NCBI RefSeq assembly: GCF_004118675.1
Contig: NZ_SDHZ01000003.1
Coordinates: forward strand, 1 to 64,000
Direction of reading: 5' to 3'
DNA length: 64,000 nucleotides
Source of the DNA: Filimonas effusa
Lineage (GTDB): Bacteria; Bacteroidota; Bacteroidia; Chitinophagales; Chitinophagaceae
Below the pieces are notes generated by a model that saw nothing but the letters and a program-made list of their open reading frames with translations, had not been told where the DNA came from and did no database searches. The translations under genes were made by a program, and so were the position numbers. The first letter of the stretch is position 1, and each line of letters opens with the position of its first letter. Below are positions 53,216 to 61,922 of the stretch, in pieces.

Positions 53216-53522
53216 CGGCAGCCAGTGTGGTACGGCAGCCAGTGTGGTACGGCAGCCAGTGTGGTACGGCAGCCAGTGTGGTACGGCAGCCAGTGTGGTA
53301 CGGCAGCCAGTGTGGTACGGCAGCCAGCGTGGGCACGGTATCCAGCGTGGGTGCGGCAGCCAGCGTGGGTGCGGCAGCCAGCGTGGTGCGGCAGCCAGCG
53401 TAGTGCGGCAGCCAGCGTAGTGCGGCAGCCAGCATGGTGCGGCAGCCAGCGTGGTGCGGCAGCCAGCGTGGTGCGGCAGCCAGCGTGGTGCGGCAGCCAG
53501 CGTGGTGCGGCAGCCGGCGTGG
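53216..53522. repeat. 17-bp minisatellite, about 18 copies
   Basis: The unit TACGGCAGCCAGTGTGG is repeated in tandem about 18 times over 307 bp, with two main variants: GTGTGG near the PAS-LuxR gene and GCGTGG near the cyclophilin gene. Since 17 is not a multiple of 3, the array is open in several frames and yields false ORFs on both strands. It sits between two co-directed genes. It may act as a terminator-like barrier or simply be a replication-slippage array. Confidence 0.95.
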
Positions 53523-53571
53523 GTATGTTATCGGCGGGATAGCTTAAGGCGAAATAGATTATTTTTACTGC

Positions 53572-54291
53572 ATGCAAAAAACTAATCTGCTTACCAGGCT
53601 ATTGCTCCTCACAATTATGGCAGCAATGTCGGCCACCTTATTCGCCCAGGCACCGGGCAAACTGCGCAAAAGAGACCGCAAGCGCGATATACTTATGGAA
53701 ACAACTGCCGGCTCCATTGTACTGCGCTTATCAGATTCTACTCCTTTACACAGGGATAATTTCCTGAAGCTGGTAAAAACACATTACTATGACAGCCTCC
53801 TGTTTCACCGTGTTATCAAAAACTTTATGATACAGGCCGGCGACCCCGTAAGTAAAAATGCACCAGCAGGCAAATTACTGGGCGACAGTGGTTTGCCCTA
53901 TACTATTCCGGCAGAATTCAGGACTACGCTGTTCCATAAAAGAGGCGTACTTGCCGCTGCCAGGGAAGGAGACGATGTAAACCCGCAGAAAGCCAGCGCC
54001 TCAACGCAGTTTTATATTGTGCAAGGCCGTGTTTTTACCGATGGGAAACTGGACACCTTAGAACAAACCCGACTTAAAAGAAAGATCCCGGCCGCACACC
54101 GTGAAGTATATAAAACAACAGGCGGCGCCCCGCACCTGGACCAAAACTACACCATCTTCGGAGAAGTGATCAGCGGCATGGAAGTGGTTGACGCCATAGC
54201 AGCCGTTCCTACCAGCCAGGGAGTAGATAAAGACCGGCCGTTAAAAGATGTGAGAATTTTAAAAGTAAAGCTGGTTAAACGAAAGCGTTGA
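53572..54291 (+). CDS. Secreted cyclophilin-type peptidyl-prolyl isomerase
   Basis: This 239-residue protein has a signal peptide (cleaved after LFAQ) and a cyclophilin domain: METTAGSIVLRLSDSTPLHRDNFLKLV, LLFHRVIKNFMIQAGDP, ASTQFYIVQG and YTIFGEVISGMEVVDAIA. The catalytic Arg (in FHRVIKNF) and the Q-F-Y/F pair are present. A 40-residue insertion around VFTDGKLDTLEQTRLKRKIP is typical of Bacteroidetes copies. It folds exported proteins in the periplasm. Confidence 0.93.
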   Translation: MQKTNLLTRLLLLTIMAAMSATLFAQAPGKLRKRDRKRDILMETTAGSIVLRLSDSTPLHRDNFLKLVKTHYYDSLLFHRVIKNFMIQAGDPVSKNAPAGKLLGDSGLPYTIPAEFRTTLFHKRGVLAAAREGDDVNPQKASASTQFYIVQGRVFTDGKLDTLEQTRLKRKIPAAHREVYKTTGGAPHLDQNYTIFGEVISGMEVVDAIAAVPTSQGVDKDRPLKDVRILKVKLVKRKR

Positions 54292-54315
54292 AGAGAAGTT
54301 TAACCGCAAGCATAA

Positions 54316-54349
54316 AAAAGCCTGCATCATGAGAATGATACAGGCTTTT
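54316..54349. terminator. Bidirectional terminator
   Basis: A 15-bp stem with one mismatch (AAAAGCCTGCATCAT with ATGATACAGGCTTTT) and a GAGA loop separates the cyclophilin gene and the minus-strand TMEM175-type gene. Confidence 0.85.
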
Positions 54350-54393
54350 GTTATTGAAAGGTTGCAGGCTTCTACAATCAGTGACGAAGATCG

Positions 54394-55062
54394 TTATTGC
54401 AGGTAGGTTTTTATGGCCGCAGGATAACGTTTAATGAAATACCAGTTGATTAAACGGGTTATCACCGGGGTGAGTAACGGGATGATGTAGGCCAGGTTGG
54501 GCATTACAAAAGATAACAACAATGCGAAAGCAAAAATAACAGGAATGACCAGGGCCCTGGCTGCATTGTATTTGAACAGCTCGGGAGTGAGTCCTTCCGA
54601 TAAATTGTTTTTAGAGTTGTATACCAGTCGCCATAACCTGTACACAAGCAAGCCTGCCACCAGAATATTGGCAGCATAGATCAGCAGGGGCGCTTTTAAG
54701 GAAGAGTTGTAGTAGGCACTGAATAAGGCAGTGCTAAATGGCATGACTACAATGGGCAGCATAAATAAGAGATTGCCCCAAAGCAGTTTCTGGTTTACTC
54801 TTACTATGAACTTGAATAAACGATGATGCGTCATCCAGTACATACCAATCACCAGGAAGCTGATAAAGAAGCCGATAAACTCAGGCAACAGGTGGAAAAG
54901 TGCATGCCAGAGTTCATGATCATTGACAAACTCGTGTTCGAGTTTGGGTACTTTCACTTCAATGATCAGCAATGTAATGGCGATGGCGAAGATGGCATCA
55001 CTGAATAAGGCAATTCTGTCGAGTTGGAATTTGTTCTTTTCTGCAAGTTCTTTTGGGTCCAT
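54394..55062 (-). CDS. TMEM175-type potassium channel (DUF1211)
   Basis: This 222-residue protein has six membrane helices. The first has the family signature R-x-x-x-F-S-D-A-(I/V)-F-A-I-A-I-T-L-L (RIALFSDAIFAIAITLLIIE), whose FSD motif shapes the channel pore in bacterial TMEM175 tetramers. The length matches single-repeat bacterial members. It probably conducts K+ across the inner membrane. It is monocistronic. Confidence 0.88.
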   Translation of the reverse strand: MDPKELAEKNKFQLDRIALFSDAIFAIAITLLIIEVKVPKLEHEFVNDHELWHALFHLLPEFIGFFISFLVIGMYWMTHHRLFKFIVRVNQKLLWGNLLFMLPIVVMPFSTALFSAYYNSSLKAPLLIYAANILVAGLLVYRLWRLVYNSKNNLSEGLTPELFKYNAARALVIPVIFAFALLLSFVMPNLAYIIPLLTPVITRLINWYFIKRYPAAIKTYLQ

Positions 55063-55160
55063 TCAGGCTAGTTTTAGTTTATACGGGAAAATAGGTATAA
55101 GTAGAAAAAACGAATATAATTTTAAACCTATACACAAACGGCATTAACTGTATCCTTTTT

Positions 55161-55676
55161 TCATTCGTGTATCTGATAAATATATTCATGCCGCTTTACC
55201 CAGGTGGTTTCCCCGGAAAATTGCACCTCTTTTTTTTTCTTATAAACAGATCTGCCAATGGTATAGGTGTATCTGAATAAGGCTGGTTTATTATCATTAC
55301 CATCCGTACCTGATTTCCCGGTAACAATTTCGAGGTCGCCGTTTTCGAGCTTCCGTTTAGATATTATCCGCTCTGTACCAATAGATCTGCCGTCGGATGC
55401 TATTTTTAAAGTATCGGTACTGTTGGCACTTTTCTCATTGGGATAAATGTTGGAAAGTACATAGTTGTTGCTTTTCCCGATCCTGTAAACTTTCAAATTT
55501 GCAGGCATCGTGTAGGGTTTGCCGGACTGGTAGTCTAAATAGGTTAAAGCGCCCTGCCAGCTCCCGATTAAAGCCTTGAAATCCCTGGCAGAAACTTTGA
55601 CGCTGTCCTGCGCATTACTCCACGAAACATTAGCCAATAAGATCAGGATGCTGAAAACGATTCTGGATTTGGTCAT
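55161..55676 (-). CDS. Secreted protein of unknown function
   Basis: This 171-residue protein has a signal peptide (IVFSILILLANVSWSNAQ) and a beta-rich mature part (ALIGSWQGALTYLDYQSG, ERIISKRKLENGDLEIVTG, FRYTYTIGRSVYKKKKEVQF), as in small lipocalin-like or DUF1579-like barrels. A ligand-binding barrel is a guess. It lies 18 bp downstream of the SnoaL-like gene. Confidence 0.6.
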   Translation of the reverse strand: MTKSRIVFSILILLANVSWSNAQDSVKVSARDFKALIGSWQGALTYLDYQSGKPYTMPANLKVYRIGKSNNYVLSNIYPNEKSANSTDTLKIASDGRSIGTERIISKRKLENGDLEIVTGKSGTDGNDNKPALFRYTYTIGRSVYKKKKEVQFSGETTWVKRHEYIYQIHE

Positions 55677-55694
55677 ATTGCAGGATATTTCTTA

Positions 55695-56135
55695 TTAAAA
55701 ATTATCAAAGTAGGAAAAGTCTTTACTGATTTTACCATTTTCGATAGTGAAAATGGTACATATTGGCAGCTCGAATTTGGTGTTATCTGGTGCGGTACCT
55801 GTAGACACAAATTCAACTATGATATGGTTGCTGCCCGAAGGATAAGTCTGGATTACTTTATCTTTTACATCCGGAAACATTTGAGCTAACTCCGAGTATT
55901 TATTAACAACTTGTAGCCTGGTCTGTTTAACTATACCTTTTCCCAGGCTTGGATCTTTGAATGCAGCAGTTTCGGTATACATCGCTGCCAGCTTTTCCCA
56001 GTCATGGTTGTTGAAATGTTCAAAATATTGCTGAACCAATTTTTCATTTTCACTCACCATATGATTAGTTTTATTCTTTTCATTGCAGGAAACCAATGTT
56101 ATAATAGCTGCCAATAATATTATACAATACTTCAT
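55695..56135 (-). CDS. SnoaL/NTF2-like lipoprotein
   Basis: The first 17 residues form a lipoprotein signal (LVSC). The remaining part has the SnoaL-like cone fold pattern: LVQQYFEHFNNHDWEKLAAMYTETAAFKDPS, a central strand HIIVEFVSTG and CTIFTIENGKISKDFSYFDN. Such proteins bind small molecules or act as small enzymes. The 146-residue length is normal. It is in a row with the secreted beta-rich gene downstream and the esterase upstream. Confidence 0.85.
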   Translation of the reverse strand: MKYCIILLAAIITLVSCNEKNKTNHMVSENEKLVQQYFEHFNNHDWEKLAAMYTETAAFKDPSLGKGIVKQTRLQVVNKYSELAQMFPDVKDKVIQTYPSGSNHIIVEFVSTGTAPDNTKFELPICTIFTIENGKISKDFSYFDNF

Positions 56136-56204
56136 TTTTGTCGCTTTTAATATTAAAAATCTTTTATACCAGGACGTTATACTCTCTTAAAAAACGCCAC
56201 GAGC

Positions 56205-57392
56205 TCAATTCCCGTCTAATTGTTTTATTTTTTCTTCCAGCTCCTTCCTGGATTCACCTTCTTTCAACAGGTTGATAGCTTCCTGGTAGTATTTTTTAGC
56301 AGCTTCCTTCTTTCCCATTTTTGCTAAAGCGTCCCCCATTAAACTTCTTGGTGTAGAGCCATTCTTATCCAATGCCATGTTCTTTTCAAAAAATTTTACG
56401 GCATTATCATAATTCCCTTTACCTAATTCGTATTTCCCGAACTGCCAATAAACAGACCTGGGCAGCGGAATATCAACCCCATAAATGTCTTTAATTCTTG
56501 CTTCCTGCTCAAGTACTTCTTTTAAAGGGCTTCCCTGATTTTTCACCAATATTTCATAAGACCTTGTTTCCAGGAAAGGCCAATATTTAAACACCTGTAT
56601 CAATCCCATCGGGATACCCGCAGCAGGTGAACTGCCGTGGGTGAAACCGGGCAATACATCAAATTTCCAGTAAAGCCCGGAGTTATTGGCATTAGTGAGT
56701 ATAGCAGCCAGCTCTTCCGCCCCGGTTTTGAATCCAGCATCCTGGAAACCCGCATCACCTACACAAAAGTAAAGATGGTTGTGGCGCTTCCCTTGGGCGA
56801 AGTGCTCCAGGGCCGTCAGTGTTTTTCTTTTATACCAACTTTCGGTATCCGGATAGTTTAACGCCGGACTAATAGCTATTACAGCATTAAAAACATCGGG
56901 GTAGCGTGTCATGCTGTAAGCCAGGAACTGCCCGCCTAATGAATGCCCTATAAATGTGCGAAAATCCAGTGTTCTATAATTCTGATCAAGAAAAGAGATG
57001 AGTTCAGTAGTAACAAATTTCATGAATGGGGTTGTATCCTCCGATGCGCTTTCTATGGATAAGTCGCCCCGGCCATGATGGTGGGGTATTCCAATTACAA
57101 TGGCCTCTGGAATTTCCCTTCCATACATCAGTCTGTCCAGGTTACTTATCAATAGATTTTTAAGCCCCTGATCCTGGCCATCAAGGTAAACGATAACCGG
57201 GTAATTCAGTCCGGACTTCGCATAACTGCCGGGAAGATGAATTAATATTTCCTGTTTCCTATCCAGGTATCTGGATGCTATGCTATCTTTCTTTTCAGGC
57301 AGGAGGATCGCAGTCTCTACCTGTGCTACTCCCTTACAAGCTAAAAACAAAACGACTATTAGCACGACAACGTCTTTTATTCTCATTTGCAT
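56205..57392 (-). CDS. Exported esterase with TPR-like C-terminus
   Basis: This 395-residue protein has a signal peptide (to GVAQ) and an alpha/beta hydrolase of the enterochelin-esterase-like type. The nucleophile is in GHSLGGQFLAYS near residue 149, with the later FTHGSSPAAG His as the likely third catalytic residue. The last 80 residues contain TPR-like helices (YWQFGKYELGKGNYDNAVKFFEKNMALDKNGS, then MGDALAKMGKKEAAKKYYQEAINL). The substrate is unknown. It stands beside the CPBP gene. Confidence 0.88.
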   Translation of the reverse strand: MQMRIKDVVVLIVVLFLACKGVAQVETAILLPEKKDSIASRYLDRKQEILIHLPGSYAKSGLNYPVIVYLDGQDQGLKNLLISNLDRLMYGREIPEAIVIGIPHHHGRGDLSIESASEDTTPFMKFVTTELISFLDQNYRTLDFRTFIGHSLGGQFLAYSMTRYPDVFNAVIAISPALNYPDTESWYKRKTLTALEHFAQGKRHNHLYFCVGDAGFQDAGFKTGAEELAAILTNANNSGLYWKFDVLPGFTHGSSPAAGIPMGLIQVFKYWPFLETRSYEILVKNQGSPLKEVLEQEARIKDIYGVDIPLPRSVYWQFGKYELGKGNYDNAVKFFEKNMALDKNGSTPRSLMGDALAKMGKKEAAKKYYQEAINLLKEGESRKELEEKIKQLDGN

Positions 57393-57440
57393 CCGGCTAT
57401 TTATTAGAGACTAATTTAGTTTTTAGCACTGGCATTATAC

Positions 57441-58103
57441 TTACCGCTTATACCAAACCATAAATCCAATCCAGATGACCAATAATGCCAGAATTAAGAT
57501 CAATTCCCTTTCATGCAGTCCGTTTCTGAAAAAATTATTCAGGGAATGAAAACCCGCTACTGCCAATAATGAACAGGTACTGCTGTAAACTTTACCAATA
57601 CCCCAGGTTCCGAAGAATAAAACGCCGAGAAAGACCATGTTGGAAGTTGTTATTTCAAAATTCAGATGCCAGACAAACCAAAGAACCGCGATAATGAAAA
57701 TGCTTTGAAATTTTGGTAAACTTTTCAACTGCTCCTGCAAAAAACCACGCCAGCCAATTTCTTCCAGTAAGCCATATACTAAAACAGTGAAAAGCAGTAA
57801 AGCAGGAAATTTTGCTTCATAGATATAAGTAACCGCTCCTATCAATACCACGGGAAACACCCAATAAACCAGCAATGGCAAAAGCAGGTTACGGTAATTT
57901 CCTTTGAGAGAAAGCTGCAACGGGATACGGAATAATTTAATGGCAACCCATGCACCTATTGCCGGACCAACCCCACGAAGCAGGATCTGCAAATACCCGT
58001 TCTCAATACTCCCTAACAGACTGGTTTTTACAGCCAAAAAACGTAACAGGACGGCAATAGCGTAAAACACAATTATTGCCTGAACCCGGATTCTTCCTTT
58101 CAT
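57441..58103 (-). CDS. CPBP family intramembrane metalloprotease
   Basis: This 220-residue protein has six to eight membrane helices and the CPBP (CAAX protease-like, Abi) motifs: LLEEIGWRGFL near residue 110 (E-E-x-x-x-R), FVWHLNFE near residue 145 and the HSLNN motif near residue 190. All three are intact. It cleaves or processes substrates within the membrane; the specific target is not known. Confidence 0.9.
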   Translation of the reverse strand: MKGRIRVQAIIVFYAIAVLLRFLAVKTSLLGSIENGYLQILLRGVGPAIGAWVAIKLFRIPLQLSLKGNYRNLLLPLLVYWVFPVVLIGAVTYIYEAKFPALLLFTVLVYGLLEEIGWRGFLQEQLKSLPKFQSIFIIAVLWFVWHLNFEITTSNMVFLGVLFFGTWGIGKVYSSTCSLLAVAGFHSLNNFFRNGLHERELILILALLVIWIGFMVWYKR

Positions 58104-58181
58104 AAATCTTTGCTTTGAATCACATTAAATTTAAAACTAAGCAATAGAAAATGAACGAAAATTGACGATGGGTAAGTTTTG

Positions 58182-58760
58182 CTATTTCGATACTCTTTTT
58201 CTAAGCCTGCTCAGGCTTTCCGCCGTTAATCCCAGGTAAGAAGCTATGATCTTTAGCGGTGTGCGCTGAAAAATTTCAGGCCTTTGTTTTACCAGGTTTA
58301 GATAACGTTCCTTCGGGCTGAGGGTTAAGAGGTTCACCTGCTCCTGTTGTTTTTTTAAGAACATTACTTCTGCAACAGCTTTCCCGATCCGTAATCCCGT
58401 TTCATTACGGGAATACAGTTCATTCAAATCAGGATAACTTATCGACCAGAGTGTGCAATCTTCCAGGGCTTCTGTTTTAATACCGGAAGGTTGCTGCTTC
58501 AGGAACGAAAAATAATCGCTCATAAAACTGCTTTCATATAATAGGTTAATGCAGATATCTTTTTTTCCATCCCAGACAAATAACCCCGCCGAACCCTCAG
58601 CAACAATATTCAGATACTTTTCTACGCCATCATAATCTTTGATGATCTCATTTTTACGGAATTGCCGCACTTGTATTTTTTCCGAGAAACCTTCCCAGAT
58701 TTTATTTTCTGCATTGTAATAAGGGGCGAATATTTGCTGAATTTGTTTGGGCGTCGGCAT
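58182..58760 (-). CDS. Crp/Fnr family regulator
   Basis: This 192-residue protein has the cyclic-nucleotide-like barrel (RQFRKNEIIKDYDGVEKYLNIVAEGSAGLFV) and a C-terminal helix-turn-helix (RTPLKIIASYLGLTAESLSRLRKR). It is the short type common in Bacteroidetes that does not bind cAMP. It lies 78 bp upstream of the CPBP protease gene in the same direction and is likely to be followed by it in one transcript. Confidence 0.88.
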   Translation of the reverse strand: MPTPKQIQQIFAPYYNAENKIWEGFSEKIQVRQFRKNEIIKDYDGVEKYLNIVAEGSAGLFVWDGKKDICINLLYESSFMSDYFSFLKQQPSGIKTEALEDCTLWSISYPDLNELYSRNETGLRIGKAVAEVMFLKKQQEQVNLLTLSPKERYLNLVKQRPEIFQRTPLKIIASYLGLTAESLSRLRKRVSK

Positions 58761-58845
58761 CGTGATGCATTAGGATTTTACGTGAGGAAACAGCTTTGAA
58801 ACTAAATATCAACTATTTAAAACAAAAGAGGTGAGGGATTTACGC

Positions 58846-58859
58846 CGGCGAGATTCGAA
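58846..58859. repeat. 14-bp copy of the tRNA-Ser T-arm region
   Basis: CGGCGAGATTCGAA at 58846-58859 is identical to 60848-60861, inside the 3' part of tRNA-Ser(GGA). The two copies are in the same orientation and flank the Fic gene with its repeats. Integration into the 3' end of a tRNA gene leaves such a copy at the distal end, here on the expected side. With 14 bp and part of it a common T-arm palindrome, the case is suggestive, not proven. Confidence 0.35.
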
Positions 58860-58976
58860 TCTAGTTCGTTTAGCAGCGTCCAGCAAGGATTTTCAAAAAA
58901 CTAGTCGGCACAAGATACATTGATAATCAATGGCATATTTAGCAATCAAACCTAATGGCTAATATAAACGCAAATT

Positions 58977-59168
58977 AAATTACTAATTAGAGCGCAAATG
59001 CAATTACTAATTTGAATACATTTACAATTACTAATTAGAGCGCAAATGTAATTACTAATTCAAACACAATTACAATTACTAATTAGAGCACAAATGTAAT
59101 TACTAATTCAAACACAATTACAATTACTAATTGGAGTGCAAGTATAATCAGTAATTGACTGATTAACC
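58977..59168. repeat. Eight 24-bp direct repeats before the fic gene
   Basis: Eight consecutive 24-bp units fill this 192-bp stretch, 34 bp upstream of the fic start. Seven contain AATTACTAATT at the same place; the second half alternates between AGAGCGCAAATG-type and CAAACACAATTA-type, so the larger period is 48 bp. The last unit is degenerate (TAATCAGTAATTG) and forms a dyad. Even spacing at 24 bp, slightly more than two helical turns, is typical of cooperative operator arrays. Confidence 0.9.
59145..59165. promoter_or_regulatory. 8-bp dyad upstream of fic
   Basis: TAATCAGT and ACTGATTA form a perfect inverted repeat around AATTG, 36 bp before the fic start codon, within the last of the 24-bp repeats. 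It is a good candidate for the site that sets fic transcription. Confidence 0.45.
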
Positions 59169-59201
59169 CATATTAGTGACTCAGCTGTAAATATTGACGT
59201 T

Positions 59202-60755
59202 ATGGCTACACCCAACGAAAAGTTCGCAGAAGCGCTGCAAACGCTAAAAAACCTCCAGGACAACGGTGTTATTGGAATTCATACCAATGATCTTCCCCCA
59301 ATGCACCGCATCCGACTTACTAAATATGGCTTTCTAAGTGAAGTAACCAGGGGGTGGTATATTGCCACCAACCCGAAAGACAAAGAAGGGGAAACTACCG
59401 CCTGGTATAGCTCCTACTGGGAATTTCTCATCCCTTACCTGCGCTATAGATTCGGGGAAAACTGGTGCTTGTCGGCTGAACAATCACTCTTGATACATGC
59501 GGGCAACTGGGCGGTTCCCAAACAATTGCTCGTCCGCACACCAGACGGCAATAACAGGGTAACTCCATTGCCGCATGAAACCTCACTTTTTAGCCTTAAA
59601 ACAGCTCCTCCGCCCGACAATCAAACTGTAATTGTGCGGAATATGCGCCTTTATAATCTACCCGCTTCCCTCATTTACAGCGCTCCTACGATATTTACGC
59701 ATAGTGCCATCGATGCCCGCACAGCCTTATCCATGATACGTGATGCATCGGAGGTTTTGCAGATTTTGCTCGACAATGGCCATACAACATTAGCTGGCAG
59801 GCTGGCAGGCGCTTTCAGGAACATACAACGCGACAGAATTGCAGATCAGATAATAGAAACATTTAAACAGGCCGATTACAACATACGCGAAGAAGATCCT
59901 TTTGAAACGAAGCTGGACATTAAACTTTTACAGCGTGAGCGTTCCCCGTATGCGAACCGTATGCGCCTGATGTGGATGCAGATGCGTGAAACGGTCATCG
60001 CTCATTTCCCGGCCGCTCCGGGGTTGCCTGCCAACCAGGAAGATTATCTAAAAGAGGTTGATGACATATACGTTACAGATGCTTATCATTCCCTCTCTAT
60101 TGAACGTTACCGGGTCTCTCCCGAATTGATCGAACGGGTCAGTTCCGGTGAGTGGGGTGTCGGAGAAAACGAGGAAGACCGCAAACAAAAGGATGCCATG
60201 GCGGCACGTGGCTATTACCAAGCTTTCTTACAGGTAAAGCAGTCCATAAAGGGTATCCTGAAAGGCGCCAACGCGGGAGAACAGGTAAACAATGATCACG
60301 TAAAATGGTACCGGGAATTATTCGATCCAGGTGTGGCAGCCGGCATTGTGAAAGCGTCAGACCTGGCAGGTTATCGTAATCAACAGGTCTTCATCAGCAA
60401 TTCCAAGCATGTACCTCTTGAAGTGGATTCCATGCGCGACGCGATGCCAGTGTTGTTTGAATTGCTGACAGAAGAAAAAGAGGCCTCGGTAAGAGCAGTA
60501 TTGGGGCATTTTCTATTTGTGTTCATCCATCCTTACATGGACGGCAACGGCCGGATAGGGCGCTATTTGATGAATACCATGTTAGCCTCCGGTGGTTATC
60601 CCTGGACAGTTATCCCGGTAGAACGACGCAGCGACTATATGCAGGCACTGGAAAGTGCAAGTGTACAACAAAACATAGAGCCGTTCGCAAGATTCGTAGG
60701 CTCGCTAGTTCAACAGAGAATAGAAGGTAAAACGGTAGCAACATTACCAACCTGA
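59202..60755 (+). CDS. Fic protein with AbiEi-like N-terminal domain
   Basis: Fic enzymes transfer AMP (or a related group) to target proteins. In this 517-residue protein the Fic motif HPYMDGNGRIGR is at about 443-454 with the catalytic His and both Arg present. A candidate inhibitory helix SLSIER near 297-302 fits the S-x-x-x-E-G/N rule except for Arg at the last place. The first 230 residues resemble AbiEi antitoxin/regulators of abortive infection: a winged helix (LTKYGFLSEVTRGWYIA), then LSAEQSLLIHAGNWAVP and TPLPHETSLFSLK. It may thus bind its own upstream repeats. Function in defence is inferred. Confidence 0.85.
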   Translation: MATPNEKFAEALQTLKNLQDNGVIGIHTNDLPPMHRIRLTKYGFLSEVTRGWYIATNPKDKEGETTAWYSSYWEFLIPYLRYRFGENWCLSAEQSLLIHAGNWAVPKQLLVRTPDGNNRVTPLPHETSLFSLKTAPPPDNQTVIVRNMRLYNLPASLIYSAPTIFTHSAIDARTALSMIRDASEVLQILLDNGHTTLAGRLAGAFRNIQRDRIADQIIETFKQADYNIREEDPFETKLDIKLLQRERSPYANRMRLMWMQMRETVIAHFPAAPGLPANQEDYLKEVDDIYVTDAYHSLSIERYRVSPELIERVSSGEWGVGENEEDRKQKDAMAARGYYQAFLQVKQSIKGILKGANAGEQVNNDHVKWYRELFDPGVAAGIVKASDLAGYRNQQVFISNSKHVPLEVDSMRDAMPVLFELLTEEKEASVRAVLGHFLFVFIHPYMDGNGRIGRYLMNTMLASGGYPWTVIPVERRSDYMQALESASVQQNIEPFARFVGSLVQQRIEGKTVATLPT

Positions 60756-60805
60756 GAACCTATTCTAACAAATATGGCAGGGAGATGAGATCGCAGCGGG
60801 TATAA

Positions 60806-60834
60806 AAAAGCCCGCAAACAGTTTGCAGGCTTTT
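60806..60834. terminator. Terminator between fic and tRNA-Ser
   Basis: The stem AAAAGCC-C-GCAAAC with GTTTGC-A-GGCTTTT is followed by TTTTCTTTC on the plus strand and, reversed, by a T-run on the minus strand. It can end both the fic transcript and the tRNA transcript. Confidence 0.8.
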
Positions 60835-60841
60835 CTTTCAG

Positions 60842-60928
60842 CGGAGACGGCGAGATTCGAACTCGCGATACAGTTTCCCGTATACACACTTTCCAGGCGT
60901 GCTCCTTCAACCACTCGGACACGTCTCC
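60842..60928 (-). tRNA. tRNA-Ser (anticodon GGA)
   Basis: On the minus strand the 87-nt sequence runs from GGAGACG to CGTCTCC plus discriminator G, giving a perfect 7-bp acceptor stem. It has a D-arm (GTCCGAGTGGTTGAAGGAGC), an anticodon loop CTGGAAA with GGA at the centre, the long variable arm expected of tRNA-Ser, and a T-arm with GTTCGAATC. No CCA is encoded. Confidence 0.97.
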
Positions 60929-60967
60929 GTTTTTTTGTTGGGTCGCAAAAATACAATTTCGCGGCGA

Positions 60968-61735
60968 TTAAACACGAAATATTTTTAAGGCATTTTCAGA
61001 GGTGATCTCTGCAACTTTTTCGGCTGCCATTTGCTTGATATCGCCCAGCTTTTCAACGATAGGAATGAGGTAAGCGCTCTCATTCCTTTTACCCCTGAAA
61101 GGTACCGGCGGCAAGTATGGCGCATCCGTTTCAAGCACGATGTGTGCGAGGTCTATTTTCGCCAATACTTCCGGGAGGCCGGCATTTTTGTAGGTGAGAA
61201 CGCCGCCTATGCCCAGGAGGAAGCCCATGTCGATTATCTGGGTGGCGCTTTCATAGCTGCCGCCAAAGCAATGGAAAATGCCTTTTAAGCCTTTTGCGGC
61301 AAAGGGCTTTACGGCATTGATGGTTTCCTGCATGGCATTACGGGTGTGGATGACGATGGGCAGGTTTAGATCGAGGGCCCATTGCATCTGCCTGTCGAAT
61401 GCGTCGTGCTGTTGCTGGGTGAAGGTTTTGTCCCAGTAGAAATCGAGGCCTATTTCGCCTATGGCGGCGAAGGGGCGTTTGCTGAGCCACTCTTTTACGA
61501 TGGCAAGTTCGGTTTCGTAGTTTTCCTTTACATAACAGGGATGGAGGCCCATCATGGCGATACAAACGCCGGGATAGGCTTTTTCCAGTTCCAGCATCGG
61601 TTCTATGGCTGTGCTGTCGATTCCGGGGAGGTAGAATCTTTGGACGCCGGCTTTTTGGGCTCTTCCTATCATTTCCGGCCTGTCATGTTTAAAATCCTCG
61701 TCATATAAATGACAGTGTGTATCTATCAGATGCAT
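60968..61735 (-). CDS. tatD: TatD family metal-dependent hydrolase/DNase
   Basis: This 255-residue protein has the TIM-barrel metal ligands of TatD: THCHLYD at the start (H-x-H), [27 protein letters not shown] and [10 protein letters not shown]. All five metal-binding motifs are intact. It probably acts as a 3'-5' exonuclease or a DNA repair/quality control hydrolase. The start (MHLIDTHCH) is the family's usual one. Confidence 0.95.
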   Translation of the reverse strand: MHLIDTHCHLYDEDFKHDRPEMIGRAQKAGVQRFYLPGIDSTAIEPMLELEKAYPGVCIAMMGLHPCYVKENYETELAIVKEWLSKRPFAAIGEIGLDFYWDKTFTQQQHDAFDRQMQWALDLNLPIVIHTRNAMQETINAVKPFAAKGLKGIFHCFGGSYESATQIIDMGFLLGIGGVLTYKNAGLPEVLAKIDLAHIVLETDAPYLPPVPFRGKRNESAYLIPIVEKLGDIKQMAAEKVAEITSENALKIFRV

Positions 61736-61846
61736 ATGTCTAAAAAACTTTTTATCCCAAAAACGGGTTATTTTAAAAAAATATTTTGACGCGATTCAAC
61801 CAAGGTCTATATTTGATCCAGTTTTCATAGGGTACGGATTAAAAAC

Positions 61847-61869
61847 GGGCTGAGGTGTTTACCTCGGCC
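61847..61869. terminator. Terminator after rimM
   Basis: The stem GGCTGAGGT with ACCTCGGCC (one G-U pair) around GTTT is followed on the minus strand by CGTTTTTAATCC and on the plus strand by TCCATTTTTTT. It lies 54 bp after the rimM stop. Confidence 0.75.
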
Positions 61870-61922
61870 TCCATTTTTTTAGGGGGTATCCCTTCTCACC
61901 CGGTTCTTCATCAGTCCTCTCT

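Noticed and set aside
53190-53577. Long open frames on both strands through the minisatellite (Pro/Trp/His-rich and Val/Arg/Gln-rich repeats).
   Set aside because: They arise only from the 17-bp period, which shifts through all frames without stops; there is no start context or domain.
58977-59168. CRISPR array upstream of fic.
   Set aside because: The 24-bp units are adjacent with no unique spacers and no cas genes are near.
60710-60956. Small minus-strand frames over tRNA-Ser.
   Set aside because: They translate the tRNA and its flanks; the cloverleaf accounts for the sequence.
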